A stretch of DNA of 64,000 nucleotides. It comes from Bacillota bacterium (GTDB lineage Bacteria; Bacillota; Clostridia; Lachnospirales; Lachnospiraceae). The stretch covers positions 186,001 through 250,000 of the forward strand of contig JAEWQV010000014.1 in the NCBI GenBank assembly GCA_023399055.1. The letters are read 5' to 3'. This document shows, one piece after another, positions 8,436 through 16,397 of the stretch; the stretch's first letter is position 1; the number at the start of each line of letters is the position of its first letter. Position numbers and translations under genes: made by a program. The notes under the pieces were generated by a model. The model was not told the DNA's origin, did no database searches, and was given only the letters and a program-made list of their open reading frames with translations.

Positions 8436-10307
8436 ATGGGTAAAATAATTGGTATTGACTTAGGAACAACAAATTCATGTGTTGCAGTTATGGAAGGTGG
8501 TAAACCGGTAGTTATCGCAAATACCGAAGGAGCTAGAACAACTCCATCTGTTGTAGCATTTACAAAAACCGGAGAGCGTTTAGTTGGTGAACCTGCAAAA
8601 CGTCAGGCTGTTACAAATTCAGATAAGACCATTTCTTCGATCAAGAGACACATGGGAACAGATTTCAGAGTAAAGATTGACGATAAGAGATATTCTCCAC
8701 AGGAAATCTCCGCAATGATCTTACAGAAATTAAAAGCTGACGCAGAAAGCTACCTTGGCGAAAAGGTTACAGAAGCTGTTATTACAGTACCTGCATACTT
8801 TAATGATGCTCAGAGACAGGCAACAAAGGATGCTGGTAAGATTGCTGGTCTGGATGTAAAGAGAATTATCAACGAGCCTACAGCTGCAGCTCTTGCCTAT
8901 GGTCTTGACAATGAGCATGAGCAGAAGATTATGGTTTATGACTTAGGTGGCGGTACCTTCGACGTATCCGTTATCGATATCGGTGATGGTGTTATCGAAG
9001 TTCTTTCAACTTCTGGTGATAATAGACTTGGTGGTGACGATTTTGATGATAGAATCACAAGATTTATGATTGATGAGTTCAAAAAATCTGACGGCGTAGA
9101 TTTATCCCAGGATAAGATGGCTCTTCAGAGATTAAAGGAAGCGGCTGAAAAGGCTAAGAAGGAACTATCTTCTTCCACAACAACTAACATTAATCTACCT
9201 TTCATCACTGCAACAGCAGAAGGTCCTAAGCATTTTGACTTAAACCTTACTCGTGCTAAATTCGATGAATTAACACATGATTTAGTAGAAAGAACTGTAG
9301 TACCTGTACAGAACGCTCTTCGTGATGCTGGTCTTTCTGCTTCTGATATTAAGAAAGTATTATTGGTGGGTGGTTCCACACGTATTCCAGCTGTTCAGGA
9401 TAAAGTAAGACAGTTAACTGGTCAGGAGCCTTCCAAAACCTTAAATCCTGATGAGTGTGTTGCTATTGGTGCATCCATTCAGGGTGGTAAATTAGCAGGT
9501 GATGCAGGCGCAGGAGATATCCTTCTTCTTGACGTTACTCCATTATCACTTTCTATCGAAACTCTTGGTGGTGTAGCTACTAGATTAATCGAAAGAAATA
9601 CAACTATTCCTACCAAGAAGAGCCAGGTATTCTCTACCGCAGCTGATAACCAGACTGCAGTTGATATCAATGTTGTTCAAGGTGAGAGACAGTTTGCGAA
9701 AGACAATAAGAGTCTTGGACAATTCCGTCTTGATGGTATTCCACCAGCAAGAAGAGGCGTTCCACAGATCGAAGTTACCTTTGATATCGATGCAAATGGT
9801 ATTGTAAATGTATCTGCAAAGGATCTTGGAACTGGTAGAGAACAACATATTACAATTACATCTAATACAAATCTTTCAGATTCAGATATTGATAGAGCAG
9901 TTAGAGAAGCAGCAGAATACGAAGCACAGGATAAGATTCGTAAGGAAGCAGTTGATGTTCGTAACGATGCAGATTCTATGGTATTCCAGACAGAAAAGGC
10001 ATTAAGCGAAGTAGGCGATAAGATTGATGCTAGTGCAAAAGCAACTGTAGAAGCTGATTTAGCAAGACTTAAGGAATTAATTGAGAAATCAAATCCTGAG
10101 GTTATGACGGAAGGCGAAGTTGCCGATATTAAAGATGCAAAAGAAAAGCTTATGACAAATGCGCAGGCACTGTTTGCAAAATTATATGAGCAAAGTGGAG
10201 CAGGTGCAGGCGGTCCTGGCCCTGATATGAACGGTGCTGGATACCAAGGAGCTGGAAATACTGGCTACAATGATGATGTTGTAGATGGAGATTACCGTGA
10301 AGTATAA
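8436..10307 (+). CDS. dnaK: Chaperone DnaK (Hsp70)
   Basis: An ATP-dependent chaperone. The nucleotide-binding domain has GIDLGTTNSCVAVMEG at the N-terminus, then EPTAAALAYG and DLGGGTFDVSV. The substrate-binding domain follows, and a Gly-rich tail ends in DDVVDGDYREV. The 623-aa length is that of a Gram-positive DnaK, which lacks the extra segment of proteobacterial forms. AGGAGG precedes the ATG. Regulated by HrcA/CIRCE as part of the operon. Confidence 0.99.
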   Translation: MGKIIGIDLGTTNSCVAVMEGGKPVVIANTEGARTTPSVVAFTKTGERLVGEPAKRQAVTNSDKTISSIKRHMGTDFRVKIDDKRYSPQEISAMILQKLKADAESYLGEKVTEAVITVPAYFNDAQRQATKDAGKIAGLDVKRIINEPTAAALAYGLDNEHEQKIMVYDLGGGTFDVSVIDIGDGVIEVLSTSGDNRLGGDDFDDRITRFMIDEFKKSDGVDLSQDKMALQRLKEAAEKAKKELSSSTTTNINLPFITATAEGPKHFDLNLTRAKFDELTHDLVERTVVPVQNALRDAGLSASDIKKVLLVGGSTRIPAVQDKVRQLTGQEPSKTLNPDECVAIGASIQGGKLAGDAGAGDILLLDVTPLSLSIETLGGVATRLIERNTTIPTKKSQVFSTAADNQTAVDINVVQGERQFAKDNKSLGQFRLDGIPPARRGVPQIEVTFDIDANGIVNVSAKDLGTGREQHITITSNTNLSDSDIDRAVREAAEYEAQDKIRKEAVDVRNDADSMVFQTEKALSEVGDKIDASAKATVEADLARLKELIEKSNPEVMTEGEVADIKDAKEKLMTNAQALFAKLYEQSGAGAGGPGPDMNGAGYQGAGNTGYNDDVVDGDYREV

Positions 10308-10388
10308 GTATTAGCAAAACGCTAATATAAGGAATATCTTAAAGCATAAAAATATTTATCTTTAAGACAATTCTTTTATCATAGAATG

Positions 10389-10421
10389 CAAATAGGCGGT
10401 CATACGTTGACTGCCTGTTTG
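10389..10421 (+). terminator. 14-bp hairpin between dnaK and dnaJ
   Basis: 10389-10402 pairs with 10408-10421 along 14 positions, including two G-T pairs, around a 5-nt loop. There is no U-tract. It probably stabilises the dnaK 3' end or reduces read-through into dnaJ, giving more DnaK than DnaJ. A second smaller hairpin (GCCTGCAC/GTGCAAGGC, about 10443-10463) lies just before dnaJ. Confidence 0.5.
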
Positions 10422-10493
10422 CCTATGAAACAAAGGATTTGGCCTGCACAGTCGGTGCAAGGCAGAGAGAAGTTATGAAAGGTGAAGGAGAAG

Positions 10494-11639
10494 ATGGCAG
10501 ACAAACGTGATTATTATGAGGTCTTAGGTGTCGGTAAATCAGCCTCGGATGACGAGCTGAAGAAAGCATATAGACAGCTTGCAAAAAAATATCATCCCGA
10601 TACTAACCCTGGGGATCAAGCAGCGGAGGCAAAGTTCAAAGAAGCATCGGAGGCATATGCCATATTAAGTGATGCAGATAAAAGAAGACAGTATGACCAA
10701 TTCGGACATTCTGCTTTTGAGGGCGGAGCTGGTGGAGCCGGAGGCTTCGATTTTTCAGGTATGGACATGGGTGATATCTTTGGTGATATTTTTGGAGATA
10801 TCTTTGGTGGACGTTCCAGACGTCCTAATAATGGACCAGCACAAGGGGCAAGTATTCGCGCTTCTGTCAGAATTTCTTTTGAAGATGCCGTATTCGGCGT
10901 TGAAAAGGAGTTAGATCTTCCGTTAAAAGACGAGTGTAATACCTGTCATGGTACTGGAGCTAAGCCTGGTACATCATCTGAAACCTGCCAGAAGTGTGGC
11001 GGTAAAGGTCAGGTAGTATTTACACAACAATCTTTCTTTGGAATGGTACGTAATGTTCAAACTTGTCCGGATTGTAAGGGAACAGGTAAGATAATTAAAG
11101 ATAAATGTTCGGATTGTTCCGGAAGCGGATATATTACCAGCAGAAAGAAAATCAAGGTTGCCATCCCTGCTGGTATTGATGCGGGTCAAAGCGTACGTAT
11201 TAGAGGCAAAGGAGAACCTGGCACAAATGGCGGTCCTAGAGGCGATCTTCTGGTGGAAGTTGAAGTTAGCAGACATCCAATCTTCCAGCGTCAGGAATAT
11301 GATATTTTCTCCACAGCACCGGTATCCTATGCAACTGCAACTCTTGGCGGTGACATAAAAATTAATACAGTAGATGGCGATGTTATATATAATGTGAAGC
11401 CAGGAACACAAACAGATACAAAGGTACGCCTTCGTGAAAAAGGAGTACCAAGTCTTCGTAATAAAGCAGTACGAGGGGATCATTACGTTACCCTTGTGGT
11501 TCAAGTACCTACAAGCTTAAATGCTGAGCAAAAGGAACTCTTGAAAAAGTTTGATGAAGCAATGACAGGGAAATCTGAAACTGCTCCAGAGCATGAGGGT
11601 GAAAAAGAAAAAGGAAAGAAGAAATTCTGGAAGAATTAA
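10494..11639 (+). CDS. dnaJ: Chaperone DnaJ (Hsp40)
   Basis: Co-chaperone that stimulates DnaK ATPase. The J domain has HPD at 34-36. A Gly/Phe-rich linker with repeated GDIFGDIF follows. Four zinc-binding CxxCxGxG repeats are present (cysteines at 148/151, 165/168, 191/194, 205/208), then the C-terminal substrate domain. The start at 10494 has GAAGGAG 4 nt upstream; the frame also has a GTG at 10482, inside the ribosome site. 381 aa. Last gene of the heat-shock operon. Confidence 0.98.
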   Translation: MADKRDYYEVLGVGKSASDDELKKAYRQLAKKYHPDTNPGDQAAEAKFKEASEAYAILSDADKRRQYDQFGHSAFEGGAGGAGGFDFSGMDMGDIFGDIFGDIFGGRSRRPNNGPAQGASIRASVRISFEDAVFGVEKELDLPLKDECNTCHGTGAKPGTSSETCQKCGGKGQVVFTQQSFFGMVRNVQTCPDCKGTGKIIKDKCSDCSGSGYITSRKKIKVAIPAGIDAGQSVRIRGKGEPGTNGGPRGDLLVEVEVSRHPIFQRQEYDIFSTAPVSYATATLGGDIKINTVDGDVIYNVKPGTQTDTKVRLREKGVPSLRNKAVRGDHYVTLVVQVPTSLNAEQKELLKKFDEAMTGKSETAPEHEGEKEKGKKKFWKN

Positions 11640-11648
11640 AAAAACTTG

Positions 11649-11684
11649 AAGGGGATGTTTTTAAAACAGCCCCTTTCCTTTGCG
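11649..11684 (+). terminator. Terminator of the hrcA-dnaJ operon
   Basis: AAGGGG-TGTTTT (11649-11661) pairs with AAAACA-CCCCTT (11663-11675) with one mismatch, followed by a T-rich tail (TCCTTT). Confidence 0.8.
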
Positions 11685-11737
11685 TAAATGGATGGAGTCA
11701 TGAGTTCGAAGGACAAAAGCCAATGAAGGATATGTAT

Positions 11738-11856
11738 GCTGAATATGACAGTATCTATATCCATCTGGACTTGCCTTACCATCATGAATTGCCTAAAAGA
11801 AGGCAATTCATGATGCCGGTCTGCGCCATCTGGATATAGATACTGTCATATTCAGC
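11738..11856. repeat. 119-bp nested inverted repeat
   Basis: Outer arms 11738-11763 and 11831-11856 are perfect 26-bp inverted copies (beginning GCTGAATATGACAG). An inner perfect 15-bp hairpin, CATCATGAATTGCCT (11780-11794) with 11801-11815, has a 6-nt loop. The 15-16 nt between inner and outer arms do not pair well, so the RNA would be a long stem with one internal loop. Too long and elaborate for a plain terminator; it could be a MITE-like repeat or a structured RNA. No target duplication is visible at the ends. Confidence 0.85.
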
Positions 11857-11896
11857 TCTTTTCGTTAGAGAAGGCTTTTGTCAGGGGAATCATAAT

Positions 11897-11976
11897 CTTA
11901 AGGAATTGTGATCGTAAGGAATTGTGATAGTAAGAAATTGTAATAGTACGAAATTATGACCGTAAGAACTCATAAG
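11897..11976 (+). repeat. Five 16-bp degenerate tandem repeats
   Basis: Units of 16 bp start at 11897, 11913, 11929, 11945 and 11961. The core is CGTAAGGAATTGTGAT; the second unit matches it exactly, the first has one change, and units three to five diverge progressively. It lies 72 nt upstream of prmA. It may be slippage DNA or an array of sites for a DNA-binding protein. Confidence 0.85.
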
Positions 11977-12047
11977 TTTAAGTGATTTTGATGATAGGAA
12001 TGCATGGTCTTAAGAAATATTAACATTAAAAACCTGGGGAGAATACT

Positions 12048-13007
12048 ATGAAGTGGAAGAAATTAACGCTTGAGACGACAACAGAGGCGGTGGACCTTAT
12101 TAGTGATTTATTAAATGACCTTGGTATTGTAGGAATTGAAATTAGCGATAAGATTCCTTTGTCCGAGGAAGACAGGCAACGTATGTTTATTGACATACTT
12201 CCGGATTTAGGGGAGGATGATGGCAAATCACTGATTAGTTTCTATGTTGATGAAGAGGAAGATCTGTCCTCCTTGCAAGCGGGTCTGAAGGAAGGACTAC
12301 AGGAATTATCCGCATATACCAATATAGGTACTGCAAGACTTGAGGTTACCGAAACCGAGGATAAGGACTGGATTAATAATTGGAAGGAATTCTTCAAGCC
12401 TTTTCGCGTGGACGATACTATCGTAATTAAGCCTACCTGGGAGACCTTGGAGGACGCTAATGACGGTGATATCATTATTGAAATTGACCCTGGTACCTCC
12501 TTTGGTACAGGTTCACACGAAACCACAAAGCTATGTATTCTCGGTATGAAAGAGTTTATTAAGGAAGGTGTTTGTGTATTGGACGCCGGAAGTGGAAGTG
12601 GTATCTTATCCATTATCGCTAAAAAACTAGGTGCAAAGGAAGTCCTTGGAATTGATATCGATGAGAATGCCACCAACTCTGCATATGAAAATGCTGGTGT
12701 AAACGGCCTTTTAAATCATGAGAATGAGATAACGTTTATGACTGGTAACTTAATCGAGGATCAGGGAATACGTACACAGATTGGCAAAGAACATTATGAG
12801 GTTGTGGTTGCGAATATACTTGCAGATGTAATCATCCCGCTGTCAGAGGTGATAGGAGAGAATATGAAGCAAGGCGGTATATTTATCAGCTCAGGTATTA
12901 TCTATATGAAGGAAAAAGATGTTGAACAGGCTATTCTTAAGAATGGTTTTACTATTCTTAAAGTTAACCGTATGGGAGACTGGGTTTCCTTTGTAGCCCA
13001 AAAATAA
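12048..13007 (+). CDS. prmA: Ribosomal protein L11 methyltransferase
   Basis: PrmA trimethylates lysines and the N-terminus of L11. The N-terminal recognition domain is followed by a class I SAM fold with DAGSGSGILSI (about 179-189), the acidic strand end LGIDID, and ANILADVI. 319 aa, normal length. GGGGAG precedes the ATG. The dnaJ-prmA-rsmE order matches Bacillus, though here a 408-bp spacer rich in repeats separates it from dnaJ. Confidence 0.96.
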   Translation: MKWKKLTLETTTEAVDLISDLLNDLGIVGIEISDKIPLSEEDRQRMFIDILPDLGEDDGKSLISFYVDEEEDLSSLQAGLKEGLQELSAYTNIGTARLEVTETEDKDWINNWKEFFKPFRVDDTIVIKPTWETLEDANDGDIIIEIDPGTSFGTGSHETTKLCILGMKEFIKEGVCVLDAGSGSGILSIIAKKLGAKEVLGIDIDENATNSAYENAGVNGLLNHENEITFMTGNLIEDQGIRTQIGKEHYEVVVANILADVIIPLSEVIGENMKQGGIFISSGIIYMKEKDVEQAILKNGFTILKVNRMGDWVSFVAQK

Positions 13008-13031
13008 ATATAATTCTATTATTACTAATGT

Positions 13032-13066
13032 AAAGCTCTCTTACCTCTAAGGTTTAGGGAGCTTTT
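13032..13066 (+). terminator. Terminator after prmA
   Basis: AAAGCTCTC (13032-13040) pairs with GGGAGCTTT (one G-T pair); an inner ACC/GGT pair shortens the loop, and a short T run follows. Confidence 0.7.
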
Positions 13067-13103
13067 GATGGGTAACTATTAGAAAAGATTATAAATAATT
13101 CTA

Positions 13104-13132
13104 TTGAACATATGTTCTTACTAGCGTATAAT
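13104..13132 (+). promoter_or_regulatory. Promoter of rsmE
   Basis: TTGAAC (13104-13109), a 17-nt spacer and TATAAT (13127-13132). The expected start point near 13139 leaves an ~85-nt leader. Confidence 0.7.
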
Positions 13133-13149
13133 GTCGATAGACATTATAC
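13126..13149. promoter_or_regulatory. Perfect palindrome over the rsmE -10 box (operator candidate)
   Basis: GTATAATGTC (13126-13135), a GATA spacer, and GACATTATAC (13140-13149): a perfect 10-bp dyad covering the -10 hexamer and the probable start point. A repressor bound here would block transcription. The binding protein is not known from the sequence. Confidence 0.6.
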
Positions 13150-13150
13150 C

Positions 13151-13192
13151 CGCGCCGACGAAGAGAGTGCGCGTAACTGGCACAAAGTGCCA
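13151..13192 (+). other. Two small hairpins in the rsmE leader
   Basis: CGCGC (13151-13155) pairs with GCGCG (13169-13173), and TGGCAC (13178-13183) with GTGCCA (13187-13192). The GC content is higher than in the surroundings. It contains GAAGAGAGTG, reminiscent of the start of T-box leaders, but no T-box core or terminator is present. Confidence 0.5.
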
Positions 13193-13223
13193 ATAAGGAA
13201 GATCATACCAAAGGAGCAGCATT

Positions 13224-13964
13224 ATGCATCGTTTTTATGTAGACCCTTCTCAAATTGAAGAAAATATTATTACAGTTATTGGTTCTGATGTAAACCACAT
13301 CAAGAATGTTCTTCGGATGAGACAGGGCGACGAAATAATAATTTGTAATGGACAAGGAAAAGATTGTTATTGTATAATTAAAAAGGTGTCAGAAGCTGAA
13401 ATTACAGCCCAAATTCTGGAGCAACAGGAAGCAAACACCGAATTGAAGACAAGAATAACTTTGTTTCAAGGAATACCGAAAAAGGATAAGATGGAGCTGA
13501 TTATTCAAAAAGCAGTGGAGCTTGGTGTTCATGAAATTGTTCCGGTTATGACAAAGCGTGTAGTCGTTAAACTTGAGGATGTTAAGAAGGAAGCGAAGAA
13601 GCTTGAGAGATGGCAGGCGATTGCCGAGGAGGCAGCCAAGCAATCGAAAAGAGGTATGATTCCACAGATTAAACCGGTTCAAAGTTACAAGGAAGCTTTG
13701 AAAAATGCAGCAGAACTGGATTATGCCTTAGTTCCTTATGAGAATGCTAAGGGAATACAGCATACAAGAGAAATCATGAGTGGTTTAAAACAGCATCAGA
13801 CCATCGGTGTTTTTATAGGACCGGAGGGCGGTTTTGAAGATTTTGAAATCGAGGCAGCGCTACAACAAGATATTCTTCCTATTACATTAGGTAGAAGAAT
13901 TCTAAGAACAGAGACGGCTGGATTATGTGTGCTTTCTATGATGGCACTTATGTTAGAAGATTAA
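13224..13964 (+). CDS. rsmE: 16S rRNA m3U1498 methyltransferase
   Basis: RsmE methylates U1498 of 16S rRNA and belongs to the knotted SPOUT class. An N-terminal PUA-like region (HRFYVDPSQI...) precedes the SPOUT domain, with GPEGGF (about 197-202) and LGRRILRTETA near the C-terminus forming the SAM knot. 246 aa, normal. AAGGAG lies upstream of the ATG. Confidence 0.96.
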   Translation: MHRFYVDPSQIEENIITVIGSDVNHIKNVLRMRQGDEIIICNGQGKDCYCIIKKVSEAEITAQILEQQEANTELKTRITLFQGIPKKDKMELIIQKAVELGVHEIVPVMTKRVVVKLEDVKKEAKKLERWQAIAEEAAKQSKRGMIPQIKPVQSYKEALKNAAELDYALVPYENAKGIQHTREIMSGLKQHQTIGVFIGPEGGFEDFEIEAALQQDILPITLGRRILRTETAGLCVLSMMALMLED

Positions 13965-13967
13965 TAG

Positions 13968-13990
13968 CAGAAACATCATTTCTGTTTTTT
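13968..13990 (+). terminator. Short terminator after rsmE
   Basis: CAGAAA (13968-13973), a 5-nt loop, TTTCTG (13979-13984) and then six T. The stem is weak but the U-tract is good. It ends only 22 nt before the next gene. Confidence 0.6.
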
Positions 13991-14012
13991 AAAATGTTAT
14001 ACAGGAGGTGGA

Positions 14013-14819
14013 ATGGTGGAGATACAACTTTGGAGAGAAATCCTTGATCCATATTCCTTAGCAGTTGACGAGTTAATTACTAAGTTTGAACATATAATTG
14101 ATGAATATAGACATGTTGGTGCGTATTCACCAATTGAACAAGTAACAGGAAGAGTTAAAACCATATCAAGTATTCTGCAAAAGGCACAGAAAAAAGAGAT
14201 TGACTTGATGAATTTTGAAGAGGAAATTGATGACATAGCCGGAATACGAATTATATGTCAGTTTGTGGAAGATATTTATAAAGTAGTGGATATTATTAGA
14301 AATAGATCTGATATGAGTATTATTAATGAGAAGAACTACGTTAATAATGCAAAGGTGAGCGGTTATCGCTCTTATCATCTAATTGTTACCTATGCAGTAG
14401 AAACCTTAAAGGGAAAGAAAGAGCTCCAAGTGGAAATTCAGATTAGAACCATGGCTATGAATTTCTGGGCTACCATCGAGCACTCCCTGCAATACAAATA
14501 TAAAAAGAACATGCCAGAACATATTCGCCAAAGACTTTCAGCAGCAGCAGAGGCTATTCTAATTTTAGACCACGAAATGTCTGTTGTACGAGATGAGATA
14601 ATGGATGCACAAAATTCCTTTACAATTAAAGCGAATATTGTTGCTGATATATTAACTAACATTCAGAATCTATATAAGGTGGCGAATAAGCAGGAAGTAA
14701 TTAAAATTCAAGACGAGTTTTTCCGTATTTATCAAGAGGGAGATCAGGAGGAGTTGGCTAAATTTAGTCACCAGCTTGATTTGGTATCAGCAAGATATCG
14801 TGCTCAAAGTTTACGATAA
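14013..14819 (+). CDS. Small alarmone synthetase (RelQ-type GTP pyrophosphokinase)
   Basis: A single-domain (p)ppGpp synthetase that transfers pyrophosphate from ATP to GTP or GDP. The synthetase motifs are DIAGIRIIC (74-82), GYRSYHLIV (117-125) and VEIQIRTMAMNFWATIEH (140-157). There is no hydrolase HD domain and no TGS/ACT regulatory region, so it is not a long RelA/SpoT. At 268 aa it is longer than Bacillus RelQ, mainly by a C-terminal helical tail that may help oligomerise. AGGAGGTGG precedes the ATG. Confidence 0.9.
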   Translation: MVEIQLWREILDPYSLAVDELITKFEHIIDEYRHVGAYSPIEQVTGRVKTISSILQKAQKKEIDLMNFEEEIDDIAGIRIICQFVEDIYKVVDIIRNRSDMSIINEKNYVNNAKVSGYRSYHLIVTYAVETLKGKKELQVEIQIRTMAMNFWATIEHSLQYKYKKNMPEHIRQRLSAAAEAILILDHEMSVVRDEIMDAQNSFTIKANIVADILTNIQNLYKVANKQEVIKIQDEFFRIYQEGDQEELAKFSHQLDLVSARYRAQSLR

Positions 14820-14857
14820 TCGGAGATACCCTCGTTGATAATAAACGGAGTGAGAAG

Positions 14858-16300
14858 ATGAATTTACCTAAATTATTTGAGGACAGAATGAAAGAACTTT
14901 TGGGAGAGGAGTACGAGGAGTACTTAACGTGTTATTCCAAGCCACATTTTGGTGGCTTGCGTTTAAACACCCTCAAATCTAACCCAAAAGAATTCGAGCA
15001 GATCTGTCCTTTTTCCATAAAATCAATTCCCTGGGTGAAAAATGGGTATTACTATGATACCAATGAGCAGCCAGCGAAACATCCTTATTATTATGCTGGG
15101 TTATATTATATTCAGGAACCTAGTGCGATGACTCCAGCAAGCCTTCTTCCAGTAAAACCAGGAGATAAAGTACTGGATGTCTGTGCTGCACCGGGTGGAA
15201 AGAGTACGGAACTGGGAGCACGACTTCAGGGTGAAGGAGTCTTAGTAACCAATGATATTAGCAATTCCAGAGCAAAGGCTCTGCTTAAGAATATAGAACT
15301 GTTTGGAATCCGTAATTCATTAATTTTATCTGAAGCTCCTAATAAGCTGGTAGATTATTTCCCGGAATATTTCGATAAAATTCTTATTGATGCACCTTGC
15401 TCTGGGGAAGGTATGTTTCGTAAGAGTCCTGCTATCATGAAAAATTGGGAGCAGTATGGTGTGGATTATTATAATAAATTACAGAAAGAGATTATTTTAT
15501 TAGCTGCGAAGATGTTAAAACCTGGCGGTTATATGCTTTATTCTACCTGTACCTTTTCACCAGAAGAAAACGAGGGAACAATTTCATATTTATTAGATCA
15601 ATGTCCTGAGTTTAAAGTAGTACCTGCTTTACCTGATGAAGCAATTCAAAAGGAATATGGACTAAGCTATGAGGGATTTGACTTTGGAAAACCCGAATGG
15701 GTGAAGGGCAGAGAAGAGCTAAAACATTGCATACGTCTCTGGCCACATAAAATTGATGGGGAAGGGCATTTTATTACCTTACTTCATAAGGAGATAAAAA
15801 ATAACACAACATTGACCGGTATTAACTCTGAACAGAAGATAAATGATTCGAAATTATCTAAAATGAATGGGAAAGCAGCAAAATCTACTCTTTCAGAGGA
15901 AGCCCTTGAATTTATAGAAGAACTTGCATTTCCTGTCAAACAAGAAAACCTGGTGGTGCACGAAGATAGAGTATTCCTTGTTCCTGATGGGCTTCCAGAA
16001 TTAAAGGGACTTAGAATATTAAGACAGGGTCTATTGCTAGGTGAGATGAAAAAGCAACGTTTTGAGCCTTCACAGGCCTTGGCGAATGCTCTTAAGGTGT
16101 TTGATTATAAGAAGATCATAAAACTAAGTGTGAAAGATTCAAATGTAATTCGCTATCTTAAGTGTGAAACCATAGAACTGGAAGAAGAGTATAAAGATGG
16201 TTGGTATCTTATTTGTGTGGAGGAATATCCACTTGGATGGGTGAAGTATACAAAAGGACAATGCAAGAATAAATATCTACCTGGATGGCGCTGGGTATAA
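14858..16300 (+). CDS. RsmF/RsmB-family rRNA (cytosine-C5) methyltransferase
   Basis: A NOL1/NOP2/sun-family m5C methyltransferase. The SAM site is DVCAAPGGKSTELG (107-120). The two family cysteines are in DAPCSGEG (C181) and YSTCTF (C231). After the catalytic core, a C-terminal region with a PUA-like end (GWVKYTKGQCKNKYLPGWRW) matches the RsmF-type layout. The target (16S rRNA position) cannot be read from the sequence. 480 aa. CGGAG ribosome site. Confidence 0.9.
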   Translation: MNLPKLFEDRMKELLGEEYEEYLTCYSKPHFGGLRLNTLKSNPKEFEQICPFSIKSIPWVKNGYYYDTNEQPAKHPYYYAGLYYIQEPSAMTPASLLPVKPGDKVLDVCAAPGGKSTELGARLQGEGVLVTNDISNSRAKALLKNIELFGIRNSLILSEAPNKLVDYFPEYFDKILIDAPCSGEGMFRKSPAIMKNWEQYGVDYYNKLQKEIILLAAKMLKPGGYMLYSTCTFSPEENEGTISYLLDQCPEFKVVPALPDEAIQKEYGLSYEGFDFGKPEWVKGREELKHCIRLWPHKIDGEGHFITLLHKEIKNNTTLTGINSEQKINDSKLSKMNGKAAKSTLSEEALEFIEELAFPVKQENLVVHEDRVFLVPDGLPELKGLRILRQGLLLGEMKKQRFEPSQALANALKVFDYKKIIKLSVKDSNVIRYLKCETIELEEEYKDGWYLICVEEYPLGWVKYTKGQCKNKYLPGWRWV

Positions 16301-16327
16301 GAGTGAAAGATAAATCCTTCCACTCGA

Positions 16328-16352
16328 AAAGAGCCTGCTGGGCAGTCTCTTT
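16328..16352 (+). terminator. Hairpin after the m5C methyltransferase gene
   Basis: AAAGAG-CTGC (16328-16338) pairs with GCAG-CTCTTT (16342-16352), with one mismatch and a 3-nt loop. Only a weak T run follows. A separate palindrome, ATAGCGC TTA GCGCTAT (16367-16383), lies before the next gene. Confidence 0.55.
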
Positions 16353-16397
16353 CATCACATTTTGAGATAGCGCTTAGCGCTATAATGGAGAATAAAT

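Larger units (their letters stand above)
11640..12047 (+). other. 408-bp intergenic region, dnaJ to prmA
   Basis: No gene. It holds the operon terminator (11649-11684), a 119-bp nested inverted repeat (11738-11856) and five 16-bp tandem repeats (11897-11976). The prmA ribosome site (GGGGAG) is at the right edge. Confidence 0.8.

Noticed and set aside
10974..11504. Reverse ORF of 176 codons inside dnaJ
   Set aside because: It is a shadow of the dnaJ frame; no ribosome site or family resemblance.
11738..11856. Insertion sequence
   Set aside because: No transposase and no target-site duplication seen; kept only as a repeat of unknown kind.
11897..11976. CRISPR array
   Set aside because: The 16-bp units are directly adjacent with no spacers, and no cas genes are near.
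12242..12676. Reverse ORF of 144 codons inside prmA
   Set aside because: Shadow ORF in a conserved gene; no independent support.
13140..13223. T-box riboswitch before rsmE
   Set aside because: GAAGAGAGTG looks like the start of T-box stem I, but there is no T-box core (GGTGGNACC), no antiterminator and no terminator, and rsmE is not a T-box gene.
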